Shown here: positions 22,658 to 35,593 of the stretch, piece by piece
How positions within the stretch are numbered: the stretch's first letter is position 1
Layout: each line of letters opens with the position of its first letter
Assembly (NCBI RefSeq): GCF_026745355.1
Contig: NC_079206.1
Location: 37,448,402-37,512,401, forward strand
DNA length: 64,000 bases
Source of the DNA: Beta vulgaris subsp. vulgaris
Taxonomy: Eukaryota; Streptophyta; Magnoliopsida; Caryophyllales; Amaranthaceae
Direction of reading: 5' to 3'
Notes under the pieces: generated by a model
Told to the model about the DNA's origin: nothing
Seen by the model: the letters and a program-made list of their open reading frames with translations, nothing else
Database searches by the model: none
Program-made: the position numbers and the translations under genes

Positions 22658-25600
22658 CTGCAATAAGAAGAGAAATGAGTATATAAGAGGGTAGATAATT
22701 CGGCAAAGTTGAAAATATAATACTATAGATAAAATTAATGATAATACAGTAGTTTATATGCTCACCCCGTGCTCAAAATGTCAGGATGCACATTGTACTC
22801 CTTTGCAAACACAAACGGAACTATTCCTTGTGGCAGTGCTGCCTGTGTTGTTCAGTAAATTCCCCAATATGATTAATTGTACATCCGATAGCATGGTATA
22901 CGAGTGTAAACAAATGCATAAATCCTTTGTTTCATCTTCATTTTCTTCTCCTTTTTTTAATATTTCATTCATGATCCGTTTAGTAGGCCAAATAAATTGT
23001 ATCAATATGTTCTTAATAACTAAGTTCACTAATTTTTTTAGAAGGTGTCACATATCAATGTTTATTGTAACAAAATTGTGCTCTCTAAATAAAAGAACAT
23101 TGTTTATAATGATCTTGGCTCCCCAAAAATGTCATGTGAACGATTAAAAAAACGTTTTTTCATATATTTCAATATTAATGTATATATTTCTTCGCTACAT
23201 GTACACAACACATTGTCTATATTATACGTGAAATGAACTATGACTACATAGCTACCATTTTAATTAAAGTAATAACCCAATCAGACTTATTTCATTGTTC
23301 AATAAATCATTTTTAACTATTTTACTTGTGGGTTGATTCTTATAAAAGGAACGGTAAAAATATCAAGGATGTACATTAGTAAGATAATGTCAATGTTTAA
23401 CTAGATATGCATTAATAATGTTTTATTTCTCATTGATGTAACTAAATAATGTTTCATTGTTCTGGATCATTATAGTATTTCTTTTTAAAGAAAACTGAAT
23501 GCGAGTATGTGGCATGAGTGTAAGTACGTGACCACTTACCTGGACGATGGCAACATGTAAAAGTACGCCACGTAGGCCAACAACAATAGAAGCAGCGGCC
23601 ATGACAGCTGGGCCTGTAAGGAATCTTACTCCCATTGAAAAAGTTGCTACGGAATTGCCACATGCTATAATCCTTGGTTGCAAAGCCATGAACAGACCTG
23701 CTTGTAGATCATGGTCATCATCAATCACATACTTCTTTATTTCAAGGAGAGCTTTTGTTAATATACATCCAGAATTAAATCTGTGTTGTTTTCCTTGCAA
23801 AATCTTTTATGTTAGGAAGTTATGTAATATTTATATTTTTTGTTTTATATTATTTTTTTCTCTCATGGAGTATATGGAGAATTTTTTTTTTTTATCTCTT
23901 TCAATCTCTCTTCTCCTAAATCATTGTGTGATTTTTCTATGGTGCAAATGAAAAACTAGCAACTTCTACTATTTGAGCTAGTTAAAATTTAGACAAGTAA
24001 CACAATTTACTTAAACACATAGCAACTATTAATATTTACAGTTGCTATATTTCTTTGAATTTACAACGTTTATTTTCATGTTCATCAACACATATTTTTG
24101 ACCAACAATATATATATATACATATAATTATTAATAAATATAAAGAAATATGAAAAATTGATATTCTTAAAATATAGGTTGAGGCAAATTAGATAAGTAC
24201 ATGATTATATTTTTCTTACATATAAATATAAAATGATTACCAAACGGAGGATGTAAATGATGCAAAAGTAAAAAGAAATGTGTAGACTATTGAAAAATAG
24301 ATGAAGTACATCATAAAAATATTTAATAATCAAAGTAGTATTAATGGAAACTGTAAACATGTGCAACTTATGTCATGATTAAAACCGAAGAATTCATGTG
24401 TTAGAGCAAACCTTTTTCCCTCTATATTTGTTTTTTAATGTAAGCAATGTATAATTTTAACAATTAATAGCTTTATTTATGTACTAACAATGATATACAA
24501 AAGTCGATAATTAATGCCACACATTGTAACAAGATCAAACAATATTCTTTCTCGTATATTTAATTTCCTTCTATTCTTTTTATTTTACTTTCTTAACTTT
24601 GTGGGAGAAACATTGATTAAGTACAAAAGTATGAGAGAAACTAATATTTTACTTCAAATATTAAATGATAAATGACATGGGTGGAAAAAAAAGAGAAAGT
24701 AGATGAGATATGTTAGCGGGAATAGGAAAGGCCACAATGTGTGGATTAAAAAGGAACACAACAAAAATGAAATAACGAAATAATTTATAAACATTAGCTG
24801 TGGAAAACGAAATAATACTTAAATTCAAAAGATGGAGGGACTAGAAGTATTACTAACGGTGAAAATACTAACCAAGAAGTATGAGGAATAAGATATAGAT
24901 AATTATTGAGATGATACTACAATTTTAATTTTTGTTTTAGAATACAGTTTAAGTCAATTGTACATTTCAAAGAATTGAAATTTATTGGTGTAACAAATTT
25001 AGCTTACCCATCTCCTCAAAAAACAATTTCGCTTACCCATCTGCAAGTTTAGAAATAATTTCCCATTGGTTATATACTAAAAGATATTTCCAATGTTTGT
25101 TGGTTTGATATGAATATATGAATCATATTATCAATTTTACTAACAAAATCAAGTTATATATGGAGTAGAAAACGAAATAATTGTTTTATGATGATTACAA
25201 TTAGATTTTCGTAATTTTGCAATTTCCCTAAAAACAAAAAAACGTCTAAGAATGCTAATTATCATCAAATGGAAATTTTATTAAAAAAAAGATTAAAATC
25301 TAAAATTAACTTGGTATCATTTTATAAGTCAATAAGAGGATGTTCAAAAGAGTTTAGGGAATCTTAAACCAAAAAGAAAAGAGTTCAAAGAAAACGCAGT
25401 AAGATTTAATCTATGATTACAAGCCCTAGTAATATGATGACCTACATTTATATTTGCTCATAATTAGCTAATACTTGCTGGTTAACACCTTTTGACATTA
25501 AAAGTAAGAGAGAGATGAGAGGGGGCGCGCATGTGTGCTGAAAAGCAAAATTAAAGTGGAGAGGAAAGAGAGAGAGATTGATATGAAATATACTGACCGA

Positions 25601-27461
25601 GACTGAACATGGCCATGCCAAGACCTGCATCGGACAATATTGAAATGGACTTTGCGATGATGGCCGGCATCTCTACATGCCACCTAAAAGACACCACCAA
25701 CAGGAGCACCAGTTAAAAGAGAGCATACTTATAGTATAACAACCCTATATTTGAATATTATATATAACTAGTATTTTGATCAGGGTAATGTACTTAATTA
25801 ATTGTAATTATTAAATATATTGTTTATAAATTTCATAATTTATTCTATTAGCTTTTTGTAAATTTTTGTCTAGTAAATGGATGTTAGGGTATGATAAGTT
25901 GTTTAAAAAAACTTATTATAAGGAATTGGGATAAAAATAGCAATGTCAATAGAATTAGGGTAGTAGCATGTTTTTACCTCAAAAAAATAATTATAGATCA
26001 AAAAGTTTGTCTATATTTTTATAGTTAAATATAATTAAAAGGCATTATTCCTTCATAAAAAAAGACTTTATTTTGTTTTATTTTGAAACATTACATTGAT
26101 TACCGTAATTAGAGTGTTATAGATCAACAGAGGCAGTTAAGGCCATGTGCAGTGTCAGCAAGTCCACACTTACGTCCCCCAATATATAAAGGCTCAATTC
26201 TATTAGTTGTCCATCTAAAGAAAAAAAGAACCTAAATCTAGTTACAAACTATTCTTTTCCAATATTGTCGAGTGTAATATTGGATGCAAATTTAAAGAGA
26301 TTAATATCTATTTGGTATTTTTCTTCTTCTCTTCCTATTCGCCAAAATAATCCATTAATAACTCTTCATTCTCTTGCTATTCACCTAAAAAAGAATCTGT
26401 ATAATTTATATTACCACAAGACCCTACTTTTACGCTACAGCCCTGGAGATCAAAAGATTTGTCTATGTTTTTATAGTTAAATAACACCAAAAGACTTTAT
26501 TGTGTCTTTACTTTGAAACCTAAAGCATTACATTGTAGTAGATTGGTGGTTAAAGTACTCTCACATTTCGTTTTAAAGGTCATATGTTATATTCGTAGTA
26601 GTTATACATTGTACATTGAAGAGTGTCATCTAGCACAATTCCTTTTATATGAACGTCTTTTAATATATTTGTAGAGATTACAAGTATATTTGTATATTAT
26701 AAGCATTTTAAGTTTTCTAAATCACTAATAACATGAATCAACTTATTAGATTGGGAGTTCGGTAGTTAGAGTAATAAGGATAATCTCATCACGAAAATAC
26801 CATTTGAAGTTTGATCTCACAAGCTTATAATTGCGCAATACACCCAGAGTCCTATTACAAGTCAGACATCCCTCAATTTTCCTTCACGTAAATCCCAACC
26901 AAATTGCTTAAGGTATGAATTAAACCATATACTTTTTTATGGAAAATGGAAAAACTCAACACTTGTACTTAATAGCATAACAATCTTAGCAATAAATGAA
27001 ATATTCAATTACTTTCTTGTAACCCTACTTTTATCTTGATAGACCTACTTCTATCTTAGCTCTACTCTATAGTTTTTCAATGAAATACAAAATTTTATTA
27101 TTCCTCCATCTTGTATTAGTTGTAATATTGGTAAATGCAATGAATAATTTCAAGATACAAGGGAAACATAAAAAAATAATCCACATGATGAGGAAAAAGA
27201 TAAAGAGAAATAATATCCAAAATAAATAATATTGCAATAAATATGGAAAAAGCTAGAAAATAAGATTGTTACAACTAAAACATAATGGGGGAAATATTTA
27301 TATCCTATGATTACTATGTACTCTTAATAGTTAAGCCACACTCGACTTCTTATTGATAGATATACTCAGTGATATATATTGTCTTTTGATATAGTTCGTA
27401 GAGATAGATTTGCGATCTAGATAGGTTTACTAGTGATGTTAATACTATCTTTATGTTGTAA

Positions 27462-27526
<65 letters not shown>

Positions 27527-30500
27527 GAAAATCACTTTAAGTAAGAGGGTTTATCCAAATCTAACATGGTATCAGAGTTTTTGAAAAAACGTATAGAGTT
27601 TGAATAATAATGCCCTATTCTTTTGAGCTAAATCGGAATAGGACTCAAATGAACAAGGTGTAAGTATATTACTACATAATTTAGGCAATACTACAAGTTT
27701 ATCAAGAAAATAAATATGTTGTTTTATATTCCTTTTCTATTTGAGAACAGTCTACAATTTATTTGTTTCTTTGAAAGAGCAATGTTGTAGCATTTAGTAT
27801 TATCTAAGAGGAAGTATGTGATTGATATTTAACAGTTTAGTAAAGGTGAACTTCCAATAATAACAAATAAAGTACCTGAAGGAGATCAAAGACCACGTAA
27901 GGCCAATTAAACTTGAATAAGTATTAGGATTTCTTATAAGTTTCCTCCAAACCATGATGAGAATGAGCCTTGTCATAACGCTTGCTGGAGGCAAAATTTT
28001 GGACGTCCCATCTTCCATTTTGCTACCCTGATGATGGTCTTTCATTTCTCCTTCTAATCCTCTATTTCTAAAGCTGAATTCATCTTTACTCAAGTACTCT
28101 TCGTGGTTATCTCTTCCACCCTCCACTATATTTCAATAAACATTTCATATAAGGAATATGTCAATGTTTAATTCATTTATACAAAAGAGAAGGCAAATTG
28201 CTAAACGTTAGGGATATGAATCAGCAAGTAAAAATTTACTTAATATACTCCCTATGTAACTTTTTTTAATCTTTCCCACTTAGAATCTTGCACTATTCAC
28301 AATTAGTGGGAATCTTTTAGTTTTTTTCTCAATATATAAGAAAAAATATAGTCATGTGGGGTCTTGTTTGATTCGTCTCATCAATAATTACTTTATTAAA
28401 ATTTAATTTATTATAATTTTTACTAATATGTAATAAAAGCTATTTAATGTAGAATAAGTGCATTAACAAACGTGCAAAGTCAAAGTAGGAAAGATAAAAA
28501 ATACAGAGGGAGTACTTTTTAGAAAAATAATAGTCCCTCCTCCATTTGCATATAGCTTTTCAGAAAATTACTAAAGTTTCTATTAATGATGTACAAAAAC
28601 TCTGCTTCACATTTTTTACCTAGTATTTTTTTATAAAGCATTTGTGAATAAAAAAATTATTATGAAAATTTGTATTTAGATAAATCTAACCAGATATGTT
28701 ATATATTTCTAATATATTGTGATTGAAAATTAGGGTTGAAGTTTTTATTATTTGACCACGTGAAATGCACTTAGAAGATTTAGTAAAAATCTCACACAAT
28801 TTAACTCTTCATTTCTAATCGTACATTTAAGAAATACACTCAAATTTATTTTTTTTAAAAATGTACCTCTAAACTCGGATACACTTCTAAATATTTTACG
28901 TTTCAGTCGATTACTATTCTAATAAGTTTTTTTTTTTTACTTAAAATTATAGTATTGAGTGGCGGAATCAGAATTTTCAAAGTGGCGGGACAAAGAACGA
29001 ACATCGGACATTCAGATAAAAATTTTAGAAAAAAACACTATAATGCAATTTTTTTAATGCTTAACATTTTACATCCAGATTCCTATAGTTTATGAGAGAT
29101 TCATACTATAATTCAACTGTATTGATATGTATTTATTGATGATTTTAATTTGAAATTATAGTTTATTAGTGAGCTCAGTTTTTGATTTATACTTCAAAAA
29201 TTACATAATACAAATTCATAATAAAAAAAATTAATAAGCCAATAAATAATTTCGCCTCATTAAAAAAAAGCTCTTCCCTTTCGAATTAAATGCAACAATT
29301 CCACTTTTTCACTATTCATACTTTTCACTTTGACTAAAACTTGTGATTTATACATAATGAGAAATATAATCAAGTGAATCTTGTAAGATTTGTCTTGTGA
29401 CCTACTTTAATAAAATGTACTTTTTATAATTTTTTTTCTTATATTAATTAAGATATGTGTGGTCAAAATAATGTGTCGGCATGCGTAAAAGTGGATTTGT
29501 TGCATTTAGTTCAAAACGTAGAAAGTAAGAATTACATGAAATAACGAAAATTTGCAAAAGAAAGAACACATAGCCAAAATTAATTCACGAAAAAAGAAAC
29601 TTATTGACATATCGTTGTCAACTCAATTGCTGCAAATTAATTACTGGCTACAACAAAGGAGTCTAAGATTAAATGTCAATGATGATGCAGTTTTCTTTTT
29701 CTATCTAGACTTAGATATTTTGGCGATTGTGATTTCAGAAGTGCGGATTTACTTCCTAAAGGGGCGGGGGGGGGGGGGGAATAGTTTCAAGAGGAGTTTT
29801 ACCAATTAGCAATAGGTGATAACTTAGTTGTATAACATTATCTGTAATTCCAAAAGGTCCTGAAATCGAGGCTTACCCCTTGCAAGAGAGGGATCCGCAA
29901 TTTTCTGCCCCCTTACAAGGAGATTTCAACTTACTTATTAGAAAAAAAAAGCTATACCAATTTAGGTATATATTAGTTGGTATTTTTGATGGCCTAACTA
30001 GTAATCCGGACTATAATGCTCTTTCAAACTAAAAGTATTTATTTACTCTTGCTTGCCATAATTAGTTTATGGTATTTTTTTCTCTAAATGTAAGTGATGT
30101 AGAAGGAATTGCTATAAAAAGAAAATTCGAGGTTGTAGGTATCACCTCTACTAGGCTTTATCAACTAAGCTAGATGACATCTACATGTTAGTCAAAAAAT
30201 TAGCCTAACCTTTCTTATCTTTAATTATATATGAATATAAATCATAAATATTTGTATATTAAAAATTCAAATAGAGATGAATGTAAATGATTTTGCTATG
30301 ACTATTTTGTACTCCCTCCGTCCCAGAATATAGTGTTTGTTTCTTTTTTACATAGTCTCCAAGACCTAACTTTGACCTTTAATATCTTCAATTCCGTATT
30401 AATAAAAAATATAAAAAGTTAATATTATGAAACTACACATTGAGACGAATCTAACAAGATCCCACATGAATATGTTTTTTTTACATACAAATGAGAATAT

Positions 30501-33500
30501 TCGATCAAAGATTTTAAAATTTGACACACTAAAAATGAAGTAGGCACTATATTAAGGGACGGAGGGAGTATTTATATACTACTCCCTCCGTTTCATTTTA
30601 ATCTACACACTTACACTTTTCACCCATGCGAATGCAGAACTTTGAGAACATATATCTTTAATTTTGTATTTGTAAAAATTATAAAAATTACATATTAATA
30701 AAATACATGTTATTATAAATCTAACAAGATCCCACATCAGTATATTTTCATCTGCGTATAAATCAAAAATGATGGTCAAAGTAAAATTTGTGAATAGTGT
30801 AAAATATTAAAGTGTACCAATTAAAATGAAACAGATGGATTACATATTAATGACATTTTCTTGTCAAAATTCATAAAGTTGAAAAACATATAGTCAAATT
30901 ATGTATACTAATTTGTAACGGAATTAGGGGTGCTTATCGAGCGAGCCGAGCTCGAATAGTACTAGGCTCGGCTCGAGCTCGTTTAACTTTTCATGGGCTC
31001 GGCTCCGCTCGTGATCTCGCCGAGCTCGGCTCGAGCTCGTGATTAGAATTTGCGGCTCGAGCTTGGCTCGTGAGCTCGTTAAGGCTTGACTCGTGAGCTT
31101 GTTTAGGCTCGGCTCGTGAGCTCGTTTAGACTCAGTTCGTGAGCTCGTTTAGGCTCGGTTCATGAGGGGCTCAGCTCGAAGTAGGTGAGCTTGTTCACTC
31201 ACCCATCATATGATTTTATAACTTGATTTCCCTCTTAGCATTGTTAAGATTTCCATGTGGGACTTCATGGTTTGTTAAAGAAAAACAAACTCACTATCCC
31301 CATGCTTTATAACTTGGTTTCCCTCTTAGTAATGCTAATAAGATTTTGATGTAGATGAGCTTGTTCACTCATCAATCATATACTTTTATAACTTGAGTTC
31401 CCTCTTGACATTGCTAAGATTTCGACGTGGGACTTCATGGTTTGTTAAAGAAAAACAAACTCACTATCTCCATGCTTTATAACTTGGCTACCCTCGTATT
31501 GCTAAGATTTCAATGTGGGACTCCATGTTTTGTTTAAGATAAACAAACTCTAACTACATATGCTTATATAACTTGGAATCCCTCTTAGCATTGCTAAAAT
31601 TTCAATGTGGGAGTCCATTTTTTGTTAAAGAAAAAAAAACTCATTATACCCTTGTTTTGTGTACATATGATTTTATAACTTGGAATCCCTCCTAACATTG
31701 TTAAAATTTCAATGTGGACTCCATGTTTTGCTAAAGAAAAAATTATCAAATATTTTAAGTATTAAATAATCAAATATTTAAAAGTATACTTCATTCCGTA
31801 TATGAAGAAAATAAAATATAGTTTTTGTTTTTCAACCAAAGAGATACAAAATTAAACTTTAAGTTAAAGTAAGGAGTAGTAGCTATTTATAAAAAAAAAA
31901 TAACGTTGATCCTTGTTTTCTTAACCAATGTGGGACTTTAGTGCCTAGTGGAGTAGAGGTGAAGTTGGATCACAAATTAAAATATAAAATTTGTAATCTA
32001 AATTAAAATATAAATTTGTATTAGATTTTTTTAATGTAAATTATTTTTTTAATATAATTTTTTTTAGTATAAAATAGTAATCAAGTTGTTCACGAGCTTT
32101 AAGACCCGAGTTTTGCCTAGCTCGGCTCAGCTCTTTTAAGTCTCAAGCCGAGCCCGAGTTCGAGCCGAGCTTTGATCGAGCCGAGCCCGAGCTGCTCGCG
32201 AGCTTGTAAGGCTCATTATCACCCTAAACGGAATGATATAGATATTCCCAATACATAGGAGATAAAATAATCTACTAACTTTTTTGAACTAAATATGCCT
32301 TACAAACACTATTTGTGGACTTAAAATAGAATTTTTCTACGTATGATGTCTCTCCTCCACTCTTTCAGAACTTAACACAAGTTCTCCCACTAAAGATTTG
32401 CAGTTTTTGAAGCACCTTTACTTTCGAGAAAGTGGGGCTGTGGAGGTTGGGGAGGAGAGAACATTAATGGAGGTGTGTTGTTTGTGCGGGTGGAGAAAGA
32501 GAACAGAGTGACTGAGTTAGCAATGGGTTGGGAAATGAGACTACTAACTATAATTGTGATATAAGACTAGAAAAACCAAGAGAAATTAGAAAGTGCCAAT
32601 GCGAATGATGTTTTATTTCTTCGAAAGTATTGGAAGTTGTTCGGTCGAGTATATGATGTAGAAATCTGCTTGAATCATTTTTCTTATTTTTTTCTTTTTT
32701 GAAAGTGGATCATTTTTCTAATTTAAAAGCTGGGCTAGGTAAGAAAATTCACTCCCTGTGTCTATATCAATCATCTAATTTTACTGTTTTACAATTCTCC
32801 AAAACTTTCATTTCCCACATGTATTAATATCAACCAAACAAGCTCTAAGAATAATTATTCTGAAAATTTGTTTTACTAGTTATAATTATGAAAAAGAAAA
32901 AAATTCATAGCTTGAAAATAATTTTCTTAAAGCTAATATTAATCAAAGCAATGAAAAAAATTTCACAAAGACAAAATAGTAATAGGAGTGATTAGTACGT
33001 ACCTTTACCAGGAGACACGTTCATTCGGACTTCTTTAACAGCCTGGTCTGAAACAGCATATTGATCATGTTGTCCACCGAATACATCCGATACAGGAGAA
33101 GCACTTGAACTCCATACAAACATATGAAGATCTTTCCCTCCTTCTTCTCCTCCCTTACCCTTTTTCAGGTTATTATTCGTCGTCGTAGTAGTATTAGTAC
33201 TAGTATTATTAGCATTAACACTTGCATCTTTCTTAGTGGGTGAAAACATCCCCGGGTTAGGGGCAGGGTAATGAGCATGACCATACTTATTAGTCCTGTT
33301 ACTATTCCCTCCACTTTCCTCTTCAAAATTAGACGGTCTTGGAGTGGGACCCCTAGAAGTGGTTAGTCCTAATTCATAAACATCCCCTGCACCAAAGTTG
33401 GACCTCCTAGCAGCACCAGCACCAGCAGCACCAACCATTGAGTAGAAATCAGTGTGGTTAAAGCTGGAGCCTCGCGGCGTCGGATTATGCGACGACTGAA

Positions 33501-34224
33501 GGGAGTAGATCTCTGCATTTGTTAAATTCGAAGGACGAGGAGTGGTAGAGGAAAATCCATGAGACCTTCTTGAGAAGATATCAGACCTTGATGCATTTGA
33601 TCTGCGGACTGTTACATGCAACTTTCCATCTTCCTTAATCTCGGCCTCCGTCTCCAACGGCTGCCGCCCATCTAATGATACTACATCGGAGTCGACGTGT
33701 ATGGATACGATTGAGCCAGCAGTGTCGGGGAATTGTTCTGATATCAGCATCTTTGCAGCTCGGTATTCGAACATGAATAACATTAATGTATACCAAATGA
33801 TACATTGGAGGACAACAATTTGTACCATTAAACTACCGGAGAAGTCCCCGTACATTCCTTTTAATAAAGGGATGCCCATTACAAGTGTGTTTGGAAGGGT
33901 GGAAAGAGAAAAGAGAGTGATTGTCCATTCGAGCGAGCCACGCTTGCTGAATTTACTCCAGACGAATAGCACAGTCAGAACAATCACCTTCTGGAGGGAA
34001 TCGGCCGCGATAAACTTGAGGTTCATCGAGTAAGGATTGTTGCTTGAAATGAAATGGAAAGAAAGAAGAGGAACAGCAAATAAAGCAACAAACCTGTTAA
34101 TGCCAGAACATTGATCTGGGCTGAAAATTTTCCACCATTTTACGGAACCGTAAGCGAGGATCATAGCCACATAGAGTGGCACAACTGCGGTCATAACATG
34201 GTAGAAATCTGATAAACTTATCAT
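22591..34224 (-). CDS. PIN1: PIN-FORMED auxin efflux carrier, long (canonical) type, six exons
   Basis: The gene exports indole-3-acetic acid from cells; canonical PINs sit polarly in the plasma membrane and direct auxin flow. Exons on the minus strand: 34224-33003, 28125-27876, 25683-25598, 23697-23540, 22842-22766, 22657-22591. Their lengths (1222, 250, 86, 158, 77, 67) sum to 1860 nt, or 619 residues plus TGA, with every intron GT..AG and phases consistent. Residues 1-160 form the first membrane block ([37 protein letters not shown]). Residues 160-455 form the hydrophilic loop with three TPRxS motifs ([21 protein letters not shown]), targets of AGC kinases in this family. Residues 456-619 form the second block with NPNTY and the ending LVYYILLGL. 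It is closest in wording to the PIN1/sister-of-PIN1 group; the choice between the two needs a tree. Start ATG at 34224 gives the family's usual [11 protein letters not shown]-terminus. Confidence 0.97.
22766..22842 (-). CDS. PIN1: PIN exon 5
   Basis: 77 nt after an ACACAG acceptor. Encodes [20 protein letters not shown] and DILST, ending two bases into a Gly codon; donor GTGAGC. Confidence 0.96.
23540..23697 (-). CDS. PIN1: PIN exon 4
   Basis: 158 nt after an AAGCAG acceptor. Encodes [40 protein letters not shown] and [12 protein letters not shown], ending on a complete Gln codon with donor GTAAGT. Confidence 0.96.
25598..25683 (-). CDS. PIN1: PIN exon 3
   Basis: 86 nt after a TTTTAG acceptor. 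Encodes [16 protein letters not shown] then [12 protein letters not shown], ending one base into a Gly codon (donor GTCAGT). Length and phase match the neighbouring exons exactly. Confidence 0.96.
27110..27295. mobile_element. Degenerate Stowaway-like MITE in PIN intron 2
   Basis: Imperfect inverted ends TTCCTCCATCTTGTATTAGT and a right end with GTTACAACTAAAACATAATG then GGGGGAAAT can pair around TTAGTTGTAA. No clean TA flank can be assigned. Confidence 0.5.
27464..27522. repeat. (TA)n microsatellite in PIN intron 2
   Basis: An uninterrupted TA run of about 59 bp. It is likely to vary in length between individuals. Confidence 0.95.
27876..28125 (-). CDS. PIN1: PIN exon 2
   Basis: 250 nt. 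Begins after ATAG (28127-28126) with the rest of the Val codon, continues through the end of the loop (DEFSFRNRG), then [24 protein letters not shown] and TWSLISFR. The final Arg codon is split by the intron (donor GTACTT). Confidence 0.96.
28248..28512. mobile_element. Stowaway-type MITE in PIN intron 1
   Basis: Ends CTCCCTATGTAACTTTTTTT and the imperfect complement ending ACAGAGGGAG, with TA on both sides (28246-28247 and 28513-28514). It lies 120 bp upstream, in gene direction, of the exon 2 acceptor. Confidence 0.8.
29271..29536. mobile_element. Degenerate Stowaway-like MITE in PIN intron 1
   Basis: The left part CCCTTTCGAATTAAATGCAA pairs with a right part reading TTGCATTTAGTTCAAAACG; the outer ends have decayed. 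The interior shares the CTTTGACT and GTCAAA words common to this MITE group. Confidence 0.55.
30312..30568. mobile_element. Stowaway-type MITE in PIN intron 1 (257 bp)
   Basis: Ends CTCCCTCCGTCCCAGAATAT and a right end with TATTAAGGGACGGAGGGAG are well-matched inverted repeats, flanked by TA at 30310-30311 and 30569-30570. Confidence 0.92.
30582..30840. mobile_element. Second Stowaway-type MITE, 13 bp from the previous one
   Basis: Ends CTCCCTCCGTTTCATTTTAA and TTAAAATGAAACAGATGGAT pair with few mismatches, flanked by TA (30580-30581 and 30841-30842). Same size class as its neighbour but a different interior, so these are two insertions and not one duplicated element. Confidence 0.9.
31060..31175. 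repeat. Short tandem repeat, unit of about 23-31 bp, in the hAT left arm
   Basis: Four to five units read TTAGGCTCGGCTCGTGAGCT with variation. The reverse-complementary words occur near the right end (32100-32205). Repeated subterminal words are the usual transposase-binding layout of hAT elements. Confidence 0.7.
31180..31740. repeat. Tandem repeat of about 100-bp units inside the hAT element
   Basis: Five degenerate units share the words TATAACTTG, CCCTCTTAGCATTGCTAAGA, ATGTGGGACT, CATGGTTTGTTAAAG and AAACAAACTCACTAT in the same order. Spacing is irregular because of indels. No reading frame persists through it. Confidence 0.75.
33003..34224 (-). CDS. PIN1: PIN exon 1
   Basis: Encodes residues 1-407: the first membrane block and most of the hydrophilic loop, including all three TPRxS motifs and the loop block [21 protein letters not shown] low-complexity Asn/Thr run, about 20 residues long, lies within the loop near 33180-33215. 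It ends after the first base of a Val codon; the donor is GTACGT (33002 downward). Confidence 0.97.
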
Positions 34225-35583
34225 TCTTTTATTTCTCCTATTTTGGAAAATGAAAAGAGTTGTTTTAGTAGGGGAGGAATACGAACAAATGTAAGTTAGT
34301 AAGAAAAAGGAGGTTGGTGGAGATGATGTAGGACTAGGAGGTATGATCCGTTTTGGTATTTTTCCGAAAACAATATGTTTTTATCAAAACCCTTGGCCCT
34401 TGAGATGATGAGGGATTGAGGGTGGTATTGGGGAGGGGGAGAATGTGGTCCTGAGGAAGGTGATGATAAAGGTTCGGGAAATGGAAGGGGTGCATGTGGG
34501 TTTTGGTATTTCGGGATTCAGAGTACGGGTTTTTGGCGTGCTATTCTTTTCATTAATATACTAGTAAAGTATTAGGGGGGTACAGTTTAGGAGTTCACAA
34601 AAAATTAACTCTACTTTGAGAGTTGCACAGTAGCCAAAGCTTGCACTTGCAACCCACGAAGCCAGAGACGGTACTCACTACTCACTATTCCGAAGAGAGG
34701 TAGTTTATTAATTTTTTTGTTTAGAGAAGAGAGAATATATTTTTGGGAGGGAGAGGAGGTGGGAGTTTGTCGTTTTCTATATTGTTTATAGCAGAGTATG
34801 AATTTAGAAAGGAACTAGATTGGATATAAATATAATCACTCAATTCTGTTTTTTTTTTTTTTTTACTTAAGTTGAACTGAATCAGTCCTATAAAATGAAC
34901 CAAACTCAATTAAAAAACTGAAAAATAGCTGCAAAGGAATGAGAGAGTTGAGTGAAAGACGCTTTGGTAAGTTGGTAAATGGCTCTGTCTTTAAGGTAGA
35001 TGACAATTAAAAGAATTATTATAAAGTTAACATAGAAAAAGAATATTGGTTGGAAGTGGTGTGTCTGTAAGTTATTGTTTGGAGAGCTTTTGATTTAATG
35101 TCTGCAACTGCAAAGACACCTCCCTCGGCCCCCTACTACTATCACAATTTATGTTCTTGGATTCGCCCCTTTTTCCCGATAGCCAATAGATGAGTTGTCC
35201 AGCTTCGCGTGTGCTCGCTCATTTTTCATTCACGCTCTCTCATCATTTCTCTTTCCCTAATCTTTGCCCTTCTTGTAACTCGGTAATGAGATTTCACTTT
35301 AAGCTCCAATATATTTTCAAGGGTGCTAAATTTTAGGTCGCCAAGGATATTCTCTTAGAAAATATTATATGCAAATGCTTCATATGGGCTAAGTAGGGTA
35401 TTAATTAGATAGGGTGACTCGCAAACTATTCGAGCTCAGTTTAATTAAAAGTGAACCCGAGTTCGGGATCGTTTCGAGACGCCAACGAGCTGAGTCCCAA
35501 ATACCTTAAACTCGGCTCGAAAGCTCGCGGACATTCTCGATAGTTTTAAAATTACTAAACATATTTCATTACTGTTTAATATG
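34225..35583 (-). promoter_or_regulatory. PIN 5' UTR and upstream region, undefined
   Basis: The 1.36 kb upstream of the PIN start contains no other gene. It has A/T- and purine-rich patches and a T run (34850-34864). Between 35400 and 35540 it contains GAGCTCG/CTCGGCTCG words resembling the subterminal repeats of the hAT element in intron 1, probably a broken relative. I could not identify a reliable TATA box or auxin response elements. Confidence 0.35.
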
Positions 35584-35593
35584 AAATAAAATA

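Larger units (their letters stand above)
30925..32226. mobile_element. Non-autonomous hAT-like transposon in PIN intron 1 (1302 bp)
   Basis: A perfect 8-bp duplication AACGGAAT flanks the element (30917-30924 and 32227-32234). The termini are TAGGGGTG at the left and TCACCCTA at the right. Eight-bp duplications and short ends of this form are typical of hAT elements. Both subterminal regions are packed with GAGCCGAGC / GCTCGGCTCG words in opposite orientation. The core (31180-31740) is a tandem repeat. No transposase is encoded. Confidence 0.9.

Noticed and set aside
22758..23147. Plus-strand frames of 129 and 134 codons (also 23547-23951) over the PIN exons
   Set aside because: They are complements of PIN exons 4 and 5 plus intron sequence; the minus-strand protein and splice sites explain the region.
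33701..34033. Plus-strand 110-codon frame over PIN exon 1
   Set aside because: Complement of conserved membrane-domain codons; no independent support.
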